Positions 7,933 to 17,768 of a DNA stretch of 64,000 nt are shown here, in pieces (position 1 is the stretch's first letter; each line of letters starts with the position of its first letter). Where the stretch lies: NCBI RefSeq assembly GCF_003611275.1, contig NZ_CP020694.1, positions 2,232,001 to 2,296,000 of the forward strand. The letters are read 5' to 3'. A program made the translations under genes and the position numbers. This stretch comes from Sulfitobacter sp. D7 (lineage in GTDB: Bacteria > Pseudomonadota > Alphaproteobacteria > Rhodobacterales > Rhodobacteraceae). The notes beneath the pieces are model-generated. The model made no database searches, was not told the DNA's origin, and was given only the letters and a program-made list of their open reading frames with translations.

Positions 7933-9552
7933 ATGTTGGACACGCCGCAAAACCGCCCCGCCCTGCCCGCCGAGATCGCGCGTCGTCGCACCTTTGCGAT
8001 CATCAGCCACCCTGACGCGGGCAAGACCACGCTGACTGAAAAGTTCCTGCTGTTCGGTGGGGCCATTCAGATGGCTGGCCAAGTGCGCGCCAAGGGCGAA
8101 GCGCGGCGCACGCGGTCGGACTTCATGGCGATGGAAAAGGACCGGGGCATTTCGGTCTCGGCCTCGGCCATGTCGTTCGATTTCCACAGCGGTGACACCA
8201 ACTACCGCTTCAACCTCGTCGACACGCCGGGCCACTCGGACTTTTCGGAGGATACCTACCGTACGCTGACGGCGGTGGATGCCGCCGTGATGGTGATCGA
8301 TGGGGCCAAGGGTGTGGAAAGCCAGACGCAGAAGCTTTTCGAAGTCTGCCGGATGCGCGACCTGCCAATCCTGACCTTCTGTAACAAAATGGACCGCGAA
8401 AGCCGCGACACCTTTGAGATCATTGACGAAATCCAGGAAAACCTTGCCATCGACGTGACGCCCGCAAGCTGGCCCATCGGTGTGGGCCGCGATTTCGTGG
8501 GCTGCTATGACATGCTGCGCGACCGTCTGGAACTGATGGACCGCGCCGACCGGAACCGCGTGGCCGACAGCATCAAGATCGAAGGGTTGGACGACCCCAA
8601 GCTGGCCGAACACGTCCCCGCCACCCTGCTGGAAAAGCTGCGCGAAGACCTTGAGATGGCGCGCGAATTGCTGCCGCCCTTGGACCTCAAAGCGATGCAC
8701 GAAGGCACGCTGACGCCGATCTGGTTCGGCTCTGCGATCAACTCTTTCGGGGTGCGTGAACTCATGGAAGGCATCGCCAAATACGGGCCAGAGCCGCAAA
8801 TCCAAGCCGCCACGCCACGTCAGATTTTGCCCGAAGAAACCAAGGTCGCGGGCTTTGTCTTTAAGGTGCAGGCCAACATGGACCCCAAACACCGCGACCG
8901 GGTCGCCTTTGTGCGCCTTGCCTCGGGGCATTTCGAGCGGGGCATGAAAATGACCCATGTCCGCACCAAGAAGCCGATGACGATTTCCAACCCGGTAATG
9001 TTTTTGGCCTCAGACCGCGAATTGGCCGAAGAGGCTTGGGCCGGTGACATCATCGGCATCCCCAACCACGGGCAGCTGCGCATCGGCGACACGCTGACCC
9101 AAGGCGAAGCGCTGCGCGTCAGCGGTATCCCCTCCTTCGCGCCCGAATTGCTGCAATCGGTCCGCGCGGGCGATCCGCTGAAAGCGAAACACCTTGAGAA
9201 AGCGCTGATGCAATTTGCCGAAGAAGGTGCCGCGAAAGTGTTCAAACCCTCCATCGGCTCGGGTTTTGTTGTGGGCGTTGTTGGACAATTGCAGTTCGAA
9301 GTGCTCGCCAGCCGGATCGAGTTGGAATACGGCCTGCCGGTGCGGTTCGAGCCGTCGCAATTCACCTCGGCTCGCTGGGTGAATGGCACGAAACAAGCCG
9401 TTGATAAGTTTACCGAAAACAACAAACAGCACATCGCCCATGACCACGACGGCGACATCGTATACCTAACCCGCCTGCAATGGGACATCGACCGGGTTGA
9501 GCGCGATTACCCGGACGTGAAACTTACCGCGACCAAGGAAATGATGGTCTGA
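7933..9552 (+). CDS. prfC: Peptide chain release factor 3
   Basis: RF3 is the translational GTPase that removes RF1/RF2 from the ribosome after termination. In the 539-aa protein the GTPase motifs are clear: SHPDAGKTT (25-33, G1), the DRGISVSAS switch region (70-78), DTPGH (97-101, G3) and NKMD (151-154, G4); the C-terminal half continues with the RF3-type domains II and III (VNGTKQAVDKF near the end). The start at 7933 gives the normal family N-terminus; an ATG nine bases earlier is possible and the open frame extends further upstream without homology. Confidence 0.96.
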   Translation: MLDTPQNRPALPAEIARRRTFAIISHPDAGKTTLTEKFLLFGGAIQMAGQVRAKGEARRTRSDFMAMEKDRGISVSASAMSFDFHSGDTNYRFNLVDTPGHSDFSEDTYRTLTAVDAAVMVIDGAKGVESQTQKLFEVCRMRDLPILTFCNKMDRESRDTFEIIDEIQENLAIDVTPASWPIGVGRDFVGCYDMLRDRLELMDRADRNRVADSIKIEGLDDPKLAEHVPATLLEKLREDLEMARELLPPLDLKAMHEGTLTPIWFGSAINSFGVRELMEGIAKYGPEPQIQAATPRQILPEETKVAGFVFKVQANMDPKHRDRVAFVRLASGHFERGMKMTHVRTKKPMTISNPVMFLASDRELAEEAWAGDIIGIPNHGQLRIGDTLTQGEALRVSGIPSFAPELLQSVRAGDPLKAKHLEKALMQFAEEGAAKVFKPSIGSGFVVGVVGQLQFEVLASRIELEYGLPVRFEPSQFTSARWVNGTKQAVDKFTENNKQHIAHDHDGDIVYLTRLQWDIDRVERDYPDVKLTATKEMMV

Positions 9553-9630
9553 ATTAGCCTCTCCGCTATGGGTCGTAAGCCTTGATTTCGCGCGCAATCA
9601 TGGCATTCTGGACCCAACCGGGGAGACGCG

Positions 9631-10566
9631 ATGACGACGACGACGAAATGGGGGCTGGTTGCCACAATTTTGGCCCCCGCTGACGAGATTAGACGCTTTG
9701 CCGCCTACCATCTTGAGGCAGGTGCGCATCGGCTCTATCTATTTCTCGACGCTGAGAACCCAGAGGCTTTCGACAGTTTGAAAGCCCACCCCAAGATCCG
9801 CGTCGTCACCTGCGATGATGCCTATTGGCAAAAGCTCTGTGGCAAACGCCCGCAAAAGCATCAGGTCCGCCAAAGCCAGAACGCCACCCGCGCCTATAAC
9901 CGCGCGGATGATGTGGATTGGCTGATCCATATGGATGTGGACGAATTCCTTGTTGCCGAGCGCCCTGTGGGCGAGGTGCTCGCCGCCCTGCCCGCGGCGC
10001 AAAAGATCGCCCGCATCCGCCCGATGGAGGCTTTGGCAGGCGATGCGACAGCCTTCAAATCCTTCATTCCAAACGGCCCGCAGAGGGCGCAGATCGTGTC
10101 GGAGCTTTATCCAACCTATGGCGAATACGTCAAAGGGGGATTCTTGAGCCATTTGGCCGGAAAGGTCTTTGTCCGCACCGGGATGGCCGACGTTCGCCTT
10201 CAAATACACAACGCTTTTCAGAATGACGCGATGATTGAGGGGCCAGAGCAGCAGCCCGGCATTGATCTGGCACATCTGCACGCAAAAAGCTGGCCCGACT
10301 GGCTGGCCGCCTATCGCTACCGGCTGGAAAAAGGCTCTTACCGTTCCGATCTCGCCCCCAACCGACCCCGTGATCGCGGCGGGCTGTCGATGCATGAGCT
10401 TTTTTCCATGATCGAAGCCGAAGGGGGTGAGGCGGGATTACGCGCCTTTTTCAATGAGGTCTGCGCCGACACCCCCGAGTTGCGCGCGACCCTAAAGGCG
10501 AAGGGTTTGCTGCGCCTTGCTGATCTCGACCTTGATGCAAAGGTGTCGCGCCATTTCGCAAGTTAA
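9631..10566 (+). CDS. Glycosyltransferase family 2-like protein
   Basis: A 311-aa protein resembling the Glyco_tranf_2_4 group. It opens with WGLVATILAPADEIRRFAAYHLEAGAHR-like spacing (a GT-A N-terminal strand and the H-x-x-x-G-x-x-x 'listening' helix), and has DVDWLIHMDVDEFL at about residues 91-104, the DxD-containing metal/nucleotide-sugar site. The last third has no domain I know. GGGGAG precedes the ATG by six bases. It stands alone between prfC and the helicase gene; the acceptor is unknown, probably a surface polysaccharide. Confidence 0.75.
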   Translation: MTTTTKWGLVATILAPADEIRRFAAYHLEAGAHRLYLFLDAENPEAFDSLKAHPKIRVVTCDDAYWQKLCGKRPQKHQVRQSQNATRAYNRADDVDWLIHMDVDEFLVAERPVGEVLAALPAAQKIARIRPMEALAGDATAFKSFIPNGPQRAQIVSELYPTYGEYVKGGFLSHLAGKVFVRTGMADVRLQIHNAFQNDAMIEGPEQQPGIDLAHLHAKSWPDWLAAYRYRLEKGSYRSDLAPNRPRDRGGLSMHELFSMIEAEGGEAGLRAFFNEVCADTPELRATLKAKGLLRLADLDLDAKVSRHFAS

Positions 10567-10715
10567 GCGCCTGAGAGGTCAAGTGTTTGACGGCTGGGCC
10601 GCAACTTGCTATGCGCTTTCGCAACATGCCGCGGCATATGCCGCCCCTTGGGCCATTCGGGCCGGCTTGTATTGCTGCCGCGGGCCAAGTCAGTGTCCGC
10701 TCAACCCGGACGCAC

Positions 10716-12329
10716 ATGACAAAATTTACCGATCTAAACCTGAATGCCAAGGTCCTCAAAGCTGTTGTAGAGGCTGGCTACGAATCGCCCACACCTATTC
10801 AGGCGGGCGCTATTCCCCCCGCTCTCGAAGGCCGCGACGTCTTGGGCATCGCCCAGACCGGCACCGGCAAGACCGCTAGCTTCACGCTGCCGATGCTGTC
10901 GCTTCTGGCTCGGGGCCGCGCTCGTGCGCGGATGCCGCGCAGCCTCGTGCTCTGCCCCACGCGGGAATTGGCCGCACAGGTGGCCGAGAACTTTGACACC
11001 TATTCCAAGCACCTCAAGCTCACCAAAGCGCTGCTGATCGGCGGCGTGAGCTTTAAAGAGCAAGACAAGCTGATCGACAAAGGCGTCGACGTGCTGATCG
11101 CCACACCGGGCCGCCTGCTGGATCATTTCGAGCGGGGCAAGCTGATCCTCTCGGACGTGAAAGTCATGGTCGTGGACGAAGCCGACCGGATGCTCGACAT
11201 GGGGTTCATCCCCGATATCGAAAGGATCTTCGGCCTCACGCCCTTCACCCGTCAGACGCTGTTCTTCTCGGCCACCATGGCGCCAGAGATTGAGCGGATC
11301 ACCAACACTTTCCTCAGCAATCCTGAGCGGATCGAAGTGGCACGTCAGGCCACCACGAGCGAGACCATCGAACAGGGCGTTGTCATGTTCAAAGCCTCGC
11401 GCAAGGACCGTGAAGCCACCGAGAAGCGCAAGCTGCTGCGTCTGCTGATCGACGCCGAAGGCGAGAAATGCACCAATGCGATCATCTTCTGCAACCGCAA
11501 GATGGACGTGGATACCGTTGCTAAGTCGTTGAAGAAATACGGCTATGACGCCGCCCCGATCCACGGCGATCTTGACCAAAGCCAGCGGACCAAGACGCTC
11601 GAAGGTTTCCGCAATGGCGAGCTGCGTTTCCTCGTGGCCTCAGACGTTGCCGCGCGTGGCCTTGATGTGCCGAGCGTGAGCCATGTCTTCAACTTCGATG
11701 TGCCCAGCCACGCCGAGGACTACGTTCACCGTATTGGCCGCACCGGCCGTGCGGGCCGCAACGGCAAGGCGATCATGATCTGCCAACCCCGCGACGACAA
11801 GAACTTTGAAGACGTCGAGCGTCTGGTGCAAAAGGAAATTCCGCGCATCGAGAACCCGCTTGGCAACGCCAAACCAGCAGAAGAAGCGTCTGACGCCCCG
11901 GCCAAGACCGATGACAAGCCCAAGCGCACCCGGTCGCGCAGCCGTAAGTCGGACAAACCACAGGCAGACAAGCCACAGGCTGAGCAACCGCAGGCCGACG
12001 AGCGCCAAACGGATAGGCGCCCAACGGATAGGCGCCCAACGGATAAGCCCCAGACGGATAAGCCTCAGACGGACAAACCCGTTGAGACCTCCAATGAGGC
12101 CAAGCAACCGCAGGCCGAGGCACCGAAAGATGCCAAAGCCGATGTGGCCCCAGAGCGCGAAGCCGAAAGCGCGCAGGGCGGGCGCAAATCTCAGCGCGGC
12201 GGCAACAATGACAAACCTTCGCGTGGTCGGGGCCGGAATGACAAACGCGGTGGCAACGACAACCGCGTCGTCGGGCTGGGCGATCACACGCCTGACTTTA
12301 TCGGCCTAAGCTTCCGTGAGCGCATCTGA
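10716..12329 (+). CDS. DEAD-box RNA helicase (RhlE-like) with repetitive basic tail
   Basis: ATP-dependent RNA helicase of the RhlE/CsdA kind, involved in RNA unwinding in ribosome assembly or decay. The 537-aa product has the Q motif (GYESPTPIQ, 21-29), Walker A AQTGTGKT (46-53), DEAD (154-157), FFSAT, and the C-terminal helicase motifs RGLD and HRIGRTGR. After about residue 385 comes a disordered tail with KRTRSRSRKS, nine pentapeptide repeats and an RGG-rich end (QRGG, RGRGRNDKRGG) that should bind RNA. The start at 10716 is the normal family N-terminus; upstream in-frame codons lack similarity. A strong terminator follows. Confidence 0.95.
   Translation: MTKFTDLNLNAKVLKAVVEAGYESPTPIQAGAIPPALEGRDVLGIAQTGTGKTASFTLPMLSLLARGRARARMPRSLVLCPTRELAAQVAENFDTYSKHLKLTKALLIGGVSFKEQDKLIDKGVDVLIATPGRLLDHFERGKLILSDVKVMVVDEADRMLDMGFIPDIERIFGLTPFTRQTLFFSATMAPEIERITNTFLSNPERIEVARQATTSETIEQGVVMFKASRKDREATEKRKLLRLLIDAEGEKCTNAIIFCNRKMDVDTVAKSLKKYGYDAAPIHGDLDQSQRTKTLEGFRNGELRFLVASDVAARGLDVPSVSHVFNFDVPSHAEDYVHRIGRTGRAGRNGKAIMICQPRDDKNFEDVERLVQKEIPRIENPLGNAKPAEEASDAPAKTDDKPKRTRSRSRKSDKPQADKPQAEQPQADERQTDRRPTDRRPTDKPQTDKPQTDKPVETSNEAKQPQAEAPKDAKADVAPEREAESAQGGRKSQRGGNNDKPSRGRGRNDKRGGNDNRVVGLGDHTPDFIGLSFRERI
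11952..12086 (+). repeat. Nine 15-base tandem repeats in the helicase tail
   Basis: The units read DKPQA, DKPQA, EQPQA, DERQT, DRRPT, DRRPT, DKPQT, DKPQT, DKPVE in frame. Two units at the DNA level (12009-12023 and 12024-12038, ACGGATAGGCGCCCA) are identical, which points to recent slippage or unequal crossover. The repeat keeps the frame, so its length can vary without breaking the gene. Confidence 0.9.
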
Positions 12330-12355
12330 AACCAGCCCCACGCGGGCATGAATTC

Positions 12356-12388
12356 GCCGCTGATCCCTGCCGGGATTGGCGGCTTTTT
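12356..12388 (+). terminator. Rho-independent terminator of the helicase gene
   Basis: GCCGCTGATCCC (12356-12367) pairs with GGGATTGGCGGC (12372-12383) around a TGCC loop; the two internal TG/TG steps can form G-U pairs, giving a 12-pair RNA stem. Five T residues follow (12384-12388). It lies 27 bases after the helicase stop. Confidence 0.9.
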
Positions 12389-12430
12389 CATCTGTGCTAT
12401 GTGAGGGGAAACCTCTCAGATAGGACCATC

Positions 12431-13093
12431 ATGCTGCGCCCTGCTCTCTTCGCCCTCACCCTTGCCCTGACCGCCCTTATCTCTGCCCCCGCCAGCGCCG
12501 AGCGCTGCCGGGCCGAGGTCAACGGCGCCGAAGTTGTCGTAGAGGCCGAGAATTTCGCCAATTTCGCCGAGGAAGTCGGCGCCCGCGAACGGCTGATAAA
12601 TTGGCCCGCGCGGAAATGGAGCAGCCTTTGGGGCGCCCCACCCGCCTGTGACAGCGGGGTGCTGTTCGACTACCTTGCCACCACTGTGCCGCTCGACCAG
12701 ATCGACGGCTACTGCCTGACCGCCACGCCCGAGGATGGGCATTTCCTGATCCCCGGCGCGCGGAACTATCGCGGCTATTGCAAAAAGACCTTTTGCGAAC
12801 GGGTGAACACCACCAAGGAAGAGACCGTCGAGATCAGCAAGAACATCGCACGATCCGCGGTCGACACCATCAGCCAGCCGGACAACCTACGCGCCGTGGC
12901 GCATAAATCCGGGGCCTTCATTTTGACGGGAGGGGCATCTGCACTGAGCGCCAATCTGGCGACTACAGGCACGACGCTGGCCACCGCGCTATCGACCCCC
13001 GCCGCCCTTGCGGCCACGGGGGTAAGCGTGGTCGCAGTGGGCGGCGCGGTCTATATGTGCAGCGGTGGGGAGGAGGTCAGCTCAGACGGCTGA
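12431..13093 (+). CDS. Exported hypothetical protein
   Basis: A 220-aa protein I do not recognise. It has a good Sec signal peptide (LFALTLALTALISAPASA, cleavage expected after residue 23), several cysteines in the mature part (RCRAEV, PPACDSG, GYCLTAT, GYCKKTFCERV) that could form disulfides in the periplasm, and a C-terminal hydrophobic alanine/glycine-rich stretch (about 170-213) that might span or attach to a membrane. The ATG at 12431 has AGGA upstream. Its last 17 bases overlap the end of the convergent rnj gene. Predicted as periplasmic or envelope-attached only. Confidence 0.65.
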   Translation: MLRPALFALTLALTALISAPASAERCRAEVNGAEVVVEAENFANFAEEVGARERLINWPARKWSSLWGAPPACDSGVLFDYLATTVPLDQIDGYCLTATPEDGHFLIPGARNYRGYCKKTFCERVNTTKEETVEISKNIARSAVDTISQPDNLRAVAHKSGAFILTGGASALSANLATTGTTLATALSTPAALAATGVSVVAVGGAVYMCSGGEEVSSDG

Positions 13094-14744
13094 CCACCAC
13101 GGTGACTTCGGGTTTCTTGCCGATTTCGTCATAAGACGACTGACGTGCGACCTTTTTCAGACCGTCGTTCAGCTTGTCGTCATCCCGCAGGGTGGCGGCT
13201 TTCTGACGGTTCAGCCACTGGCTGAGGTCTTGTTCCAGCACATCCACAAGCGGTGCATTGGACCGGCCTGTCTCCGGCAGACCCATCAGATCAACCCAAG
13301 GCTCGCCCAAGGGCTCATCATCCGCATCCAAAATCATGGTCACGGTGGCATGGCCGTTCAGCGCCATGCGGATACGGTCGCGGATCACACCATCCAGCGC
13401 GCCGACTTGAACCGACCCGTCCAGATACATGCGGCCCGTGTCGACATGTTCAACCACCTTGGGCTTGTTGCCCGACAGGTCGATCATCATACCGTTCACG
13501 GCCAACACGCCGGTGATGCCCTTGGCATTGGCAATCTTCACATGCTCGCGCAGGTGACGGTGCTCGCCGTGCATCGGGATCAGAACCTGCGGTTTGACGA
13601 TCGCATGCAGCGTCTCAAGGTCAGGGCGGTTCGCGTGGCCCGACACGTGGTAGAGACCCGAGGAATCATCCACCACATCCACACCCTTTTCAGAGAACTG
13701 GTTGATGATGCCGATCACGCCGCGCTCATTGCCCGGGATGGTCTTCGACGAAAAGAGGAACAGATCGCCCTCTTTCAACTCGATGCCCTGATACTTCCCC
13801 CGTGCCAGTTGCGCAGAGGCCGCGCGGCGTTCACCTTGGCTGCCGGTGACCAGCAGCATCAGGTTCTCGCGCGGAATCGCCCGGGCATTTTCGGGAGAGA
13901 TGACAGGCGGAAAGTCTGTCATCACACCGGTCTGGATCGAGGCTTCGACCATGCGGTTCATCGCACGCCCCAGCAGAACGATCGACCGCCCTGCCCGTGC
14001 ACCCGCCTCTGCCAGCGTTTTGACCCGCGCGACGTTGGAGGCAAAGGTCGTGGCGACGACCATGCCCTCGGCACTGCTCACCAGCTTTTCGATCTCTGGC
14101 CCAACGGTCGCTTCCGAGCGGCCGGGATGAGCGGAGAAGACATTGGTGCTGTCGCAGATCAGCGCATTGACGCCATCCTTGCAGACCTCTGCCCAGAGTG
14201 CGTCGTCGAAGGCTTCGCCGACGCCGGGCGTGCGGTCGATCTTGAAGTCGCCGGAGTGGATCGTGCGCCCCTCGGGCGTGTCGATGACCATGGCCGAGGA
14301 TTCAGGAATCGAATGCGAGATCGGCAGGAAGCCCACTTTGAACGGGCCTGCGGTGATCTGCTCTGGCCATGCGCTTACCGTGGTGACCGCATCTTCGGGG
14401 TGGCCGTGTTCAGACATCTTCCGACGGGCGATATTGGCGGTAAAGGCGCGCGCATAGATCGGCGCTTTCAGCACCTCATAGGAATGCGCGATGGCGCCAA
14501 TGTGGTCTTCGTGGGCGTGGGTGATAAAGATCGCTTCGATCTGATCGCGACGCTTCTTCAGCCAAGAGATGTCGGGCAGGATCAGGTCCACGCCCGGCGT
14601 GCTGTCCATGTCCGGAAAGGCCACACCGATGTCGACGACGATCAGCCGTTCTTTACCGGGCTTGCCGTAACCGTAGACATAGGCGTTCATGCCAATTTCA
14701 CCCGCCCCACCGAGGGGCAGATAGATAAATCGTTCGCTGCTCAT
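13077..14744 (-). CDS. rnj: Ribonuclease J
   Basis: RNase J is a metallo-beta-lactamase/beta-CASP nuclease with 5'-3' exo- and endonuclease activity that acts in mRNA turnover and rRNA maturation. The zinc motif HAHEDH is at residues 76-81, and further family motifs are visible (DSTN, SGHA, PMHGE). The length, 555 aa, is normal. It begins one base after the coaX stop, and the nuoN-birA-coaX-rnj order continues the nuo transcription unit, so RNase J may be expressed together with Complex I. No terminator follows, since the convergent gene overlaps its end. Confidence 0.95.
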   Translation of the reverse strand: MSSERFIYLPLGGAGEIGMNAYVYGYGKPGKERLIVVDIGVAFPDMDSTPGVDLILPDISWLKKRRDQIEAIFITHAHEDHIGAIAHSYEVLKAPIYARAFTANIARRKMSEHGHPEDAVTTVSAWPEQITAGPFKVGFLPISHSIPESSAMVIDTPEGRTIHSGDFKIDRTPGVGEAFDDALWAEVCKDGVNALICDSTNVFSAHPGRSEATVGPEIEKLVSSAEGMVVATTFASNVARVKTLAEAGARAGRSIVLLGRAMNRMVEASIQTGVMTDFPPVISPENARAIPRENLMLLVTGSQGERRAASAQLARGKYQGIELKEGDLFLFSSKTIPGNERGVIGIINQFSEKGVDVVDDSSGLYHVSGHANRPDLETLHAIVKPQVLIPMHGEHRHLREHVKIANAKGITGVLAVNGMMIDLSGNKPKVVEHVDTGRMYLDGSVQVGALDGVIRDRIRMALNGHATVTMILDADDEPLGEPWVDLMGLPETGRSNAPLVDVLEQDLSQWLNRQKAATLRDDDKLNDGLKKVARQSSYDEIGKKPEVTVVVSRLS

Positions 14745-14745
14745 A

Positions 14746-15522
14746 TTATTCAGCTTTGTCCTTATTATAATCGTGGATCACGGTCAGGCCGTGCATCGTG
14801 AGTTCATCTTGATAATCATCGAACAGGTCGACTGCCTGCTGAAACAGCGGTGCCAGACCCCCCGTGGCGATAACGCGCATGGGTCTTGCACGTTCCGCCC
14901 TTATGCGCTCACATATCTCACGAACCAGTCCGACATAACCCCAAAAGACACCAGACTGCATGCAGGCCACCGTATTGGTGCCGATGACATGCGGCGGTTT
15001 GGAAATATCGACATGCGGCAAGGCCGCGGCGGCGCTATGCAGCGCCTCTAGGCTGAGGTTCACCCCCGGCGCGATCACGCCGCCGATATAAGCCCCATCA
15101 TCGGCCACCACGTCAAAGGTCGTGGCAGTGCCGAAGTCCACCACGATCAGGTCACCGCCATAAAGGTCATAGCCTGCCACGGTGTTCACCAAACGGTCGG
15201 GCCCGACCTGCGTGCCCGCGTCCACGCGCACGTCGATGGGCAGCGCGCAACCGGGTTTGCCCACCACGAAAGGGCGCGTGTGAAAGTAGCGATCCGCAAG
15301 AACGCGCAGGTTGAACACCACCCGTGGCACGGTTGAGCTGATGATCATATCGGTGATGTCGGCGTCGATATTTTGCAGCCGCATCAGCGTGTTAAGCCAG
15401 ACGTAATATTGATCCGCCGTGCGTTTCCATTCGGTCGAGGTGCGCCAAGTGGCGATAAACTCTTCCCCGTCCCAGATAGAGAACACGGTATTGGTATTGC
15501 CGCAGTCGATTGCCAGAAGCAT
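14746..15522 (-). CDS. coaX: Type III pantothenate kinase
   Basis: CoaX phosphorylates pantothenate in the first step of coenzyme A synthesis. The 258-aa protein shows the ASKHA-fold motifs of the type III enzyme: the DCGNTNT phosphate loop at residues 6-12, GPDRLVN and VVDFGTATTFDVV. The start at 15522 has GGGAGG five bases upstream; the longer open frame is rejected. No coaA-type kinase is in the window. It lies between birA and rnj with almost no gaps. Confidence 0.95.
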   Translation of the reverse strand: MLLAIDCGNTNTVFSIWDGEEFIATWRTSTEWKRTADQYYVWLNTLMRLQNIDADITDMIISSTVPRVVFNLRVLADRYFHTRPFVVGKPGCALPIDVRVDAGTQVGPDRLVNTVAGYDLYGGDLIVVDFGTATTFDVVADDGAYIGGVIAPGVNLSLEALHSAAAALPHVDISKPPHVIGTNTVACMQSGVFWGYVGLVREICERIRAERARPMRVIATGGLAPLFQQAVDLFDDYQDELTMHGLTVIHDYNKDKAE

Positions 15523-15544
15523 GGTGCCTCCCCTCCCCCAGATT

Positions 15545-16276
15545 TTAGAAAAACACATCCGCTGCGGTGATGGGCACCGCGCCGTCGCGGGTGCGCAGGA
15601 TCAGATTGCCTGCGCCGTCTACATCTTCGAAAACCCCGGTGATCTCATCGCGCATGGTGCGGGCGGTGATGACCTCTCCGAGCCGCGCGGCATGGGCGAG
15701 CCATGCGCTGCGGATTGTGCTGAAACCATAGGTCGTGAACTGCTCTTCGAGACCGGCATATTCCCGCGCAAGCACGTCGAGAAAATCCTCGGCGCTCACA
15801 TTGCCCCCCGCCTCACGCAGTGTCACCGCTGGCAGGGCGCGGGCTTCCAGCGTGCTGGCCTCGGGCCCATGAGCAAGGTTCACGCCGATGCCGATGGCCA
15901 GATGGTCGCCCACACTTTCGAGCAGGATACCCGCCACCTTGCCGCCTCGCAGGAGCACATCGTTCGGCCATTTTAGGGCAAAGGCATCCTCGCGCCCGGT
16001 AACCCCGACGAAAGAGCGGTAAAGTGCCAGCGAGGTCACGAAGGACCGCAGCGCGGCGACGCCGGGCGGCTCTTTGCGCGGCATCATCAGTGTGGCCGCG
16101 AAATTGCCGCGCGGCGTGGTCCAACTGCGGCCCCGGCGGCCCCGGGCGGCGGTTTGCTCCAGTGCGAGAATCCAAGTCGGCGCGGTCAGCTCATGCTGTA
16201 ACCGCGCCGCCTCTGAGAGGGTGGAATCGAGCGTGTCATAGACGCGCCGGCCATAGCCTTCCGGCCAGTGGCTCAT
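15545..16276 (-). CDS. birA: Biotin--[acetyl-CoA-carboxylase] ligase
   Basis: The enzyme activates biotin with ATP and transfers it to carrier-protein lysines, for example AccB and the liuD product encoded in this window. Motifs: ARGRRGRSW (about 44-52, biotinyl-AMP loop), KWPNDVLL and GKVAGILLE, and a C-terminal SH3-like domain. At 243 aa it lacks the N-terminal HTH of E. coli BirA, so it is a monofunctional ligase and not a repressor. It is 32 bases downstream of nuoN. Confidence 0.95.
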   Translation of the reverse strand: MSHWPEGYGRRVYDTLDSTLSEAARLQHELTAPTWILALEQTAARGRRGRSWTTPRGNFAATLMMPRKEPPGVAALRSFVTSLALYRSFVGVTGREDAFALKWPNDVLLRGGKVAGILLESVGDHLAIGIGVNLAHGPEASTLEARALPAVTLREAGGNVSAEDFLDVLAREYAGLEEQFTTYGFSTIRSAWLAHAARLGEVITARTMRDEITGVFEDVDGAGNLILRTRDGAVPITAADVFF

Positions 16277-16308
16277 GCGCTGGTCCGGGCGATCGTCCGC
16301 CGCACCGC

Positions 16309-17754
16309 TCAGTTCACCAGCGACGCCGCAGCCGAGGCGGCCATGCCCTCGACACCGAACATATTCGCGATGCCGACGATCATGATTACAGCTGAGGCCA
16401 TCAACACCACGGTCAGCACGCCGCCGTTCTGATGATCCAGCGTGTCAGAGCGCTCTTCGCCGAAGTACATGTAAAAGACGATCCGCAGGTAATAATAAGC
16501 GCCGATCACACTGGCGATTACGCCCGCCACAGCGAGCCATGCCATATTGGCCTCATACGCCGCGCGCAGCACATAGAACTTGCCGAAGAAACCCAGCATC
16601 GGCGGCACGCCCGCCAGGCTGAACAGCAGCACCAGCATCGCCAGCGCCCGGCCCGGATTGGTCTTGGCATACATATTGAGCAGGGTGATATCGGTCACCG
16701 GCGCGCCGTCTTTCTGCATCAGCAGGATGAAGGCAAAGGTGCCGAGGTTCATGGTGACATAGATCGCCATATAGACCAGCATCGCCTGCACGCCAAAGGC
16801 GGTGCCCGCAGCCAAGCCCATCAGCGCATAGCCCATGTGGGCAATCGACGAAAAGGCCATCAGACGCTTGATGTTGGTCTGACCAATCGCGGCGACAGAG
16901 CCGAAGAACATCGACAGCACCGACAGAAGCGCCACGATCTGGCTCCAATCGCTGACGATCTGGCCAAAGGCGTCATGCATGACCCGTGCGAACAGGCCCA
17001 TGGCGGCGACTTTTGGCGCTGTGGCAAAGAAAGCCGCGATCGGGGTGGGCGCACCTTCGTATACGTCCGGTGTCCACATGTGGAACGGCACGGCCGAAAC
17101 TTTGAAGGCAAGGCCCGAAATCAGGAAGACCAGACCAAAGAGCAGCCCGAGCGAGGTGCCGCCGGTTTGCGCCGTGGTGATGATGCCCGCGAAAAGCGTG
17201 GTCCCGGCGTAGCCATAAACGAGCGACGCACCATAGAGCAGCAGGCCCGAGCTAAGCGCGCCGAGCACGAAATACTTGAGGCCCGCCTCTGTGGATTTGA
17301 CCGAGTCGCGGCGCAGCGATGCCACGACATAGAGCGCTAGCGATTGCAGCTCCAACCCCATGTAGAGCGCCATCAGGTCGCCTGCACTGACCATCATCAT
17401 CATGCCGACCACGGCGAGCGAAACCAGCATCGGATATTCAAACCGCAGCAAACCGCGCAGTTTCATATAGCTTTCGGACATGACCAAGACAGCCGCCGCC
17501 GAGAGCAGGATCGCCACTTTCGCAAAGCGCGCAAAGCTGTCGTCGATGAACATGCCGTGGAAGGCGATGTTGGTGGTGCCGTCGCCGGACATGGCCACCC
17601 AAGCAGCCAGCAGCACCATCACCACCGCGGTCACCCAGACGAGCACCCCGGCGGCCTTGTCTTTCGACGTATAGACCGCGCCAAGAAGGCCAAGCAGGGC
17701 AAACCCCGCAAGGACGATCTCGGGCAGAATGATGTTCAGATCAGCGGATATCAT
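16309..17754 (-). CDS. nuoN: NADH-quinone oxidoreductase subunit N
   Basis: One of the three antiporter-like proton-pumping subunits of respiratory Complex I. The 481-aa protein has about 14 membrane helices, and the family features [35 protein letters not shown] and [14 protein letters not shown], with the lysines of the pump channels. It starts 14 bases after the nuoM stop and is the last nuo gene; birA, coaX and rnj follow. Confidence 0.97.
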   Translation of the reverse strand: MISADLNIILPEIVLAGFALLGLLGAVYTSKDKAAGVLVWVTAVVMVLLAAWVAMSGDGTTNIAFHGMFIDDSFARFAKVAILLSAAAVLVMSESYMKLRGLLRFEYPMLVSLAVVGMMMMVSAGDLMALYMGLELQSLALYVVASLRRDSVKSTEAGLKYFVLGALSSGLLLYGASLVYGYAGTTLFAGIITTAQTGGTSLGLLFGLVFLISGLAFKVSAVPFHMWTPDVYEGAPTPIAAFFATAPKVAAMGLFARVMHDAFGQIVSDWSQIVALLSVLSMFFGSVAAIGQTNIKRLMAFSSIAHMGYALMGLAAGTAFGVQAMLVYMAIYVTMNLGTFAFILLMQKDGAPVTDITLLNMYAKTNPGRALAMLVLLFSLAGVPPMLGFFGKFYVLRAAYEANMAWLAVAGVIASVIGAYYYLRIVFYMYFGEERSDTLDHQNGGVLTVVLMASAVIMIVGIANMFGVEGMAASAAASLVN

Positions 17755-17768
17755 GCGCCAAGTCCTTC

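Noticed and set aside
13065-14801. Long plus-strand open frame opposite rnj
   Set aside because: Antisense shadow of RNase J, which has the complete HxHxDH motif; no similarity in the plus frame.
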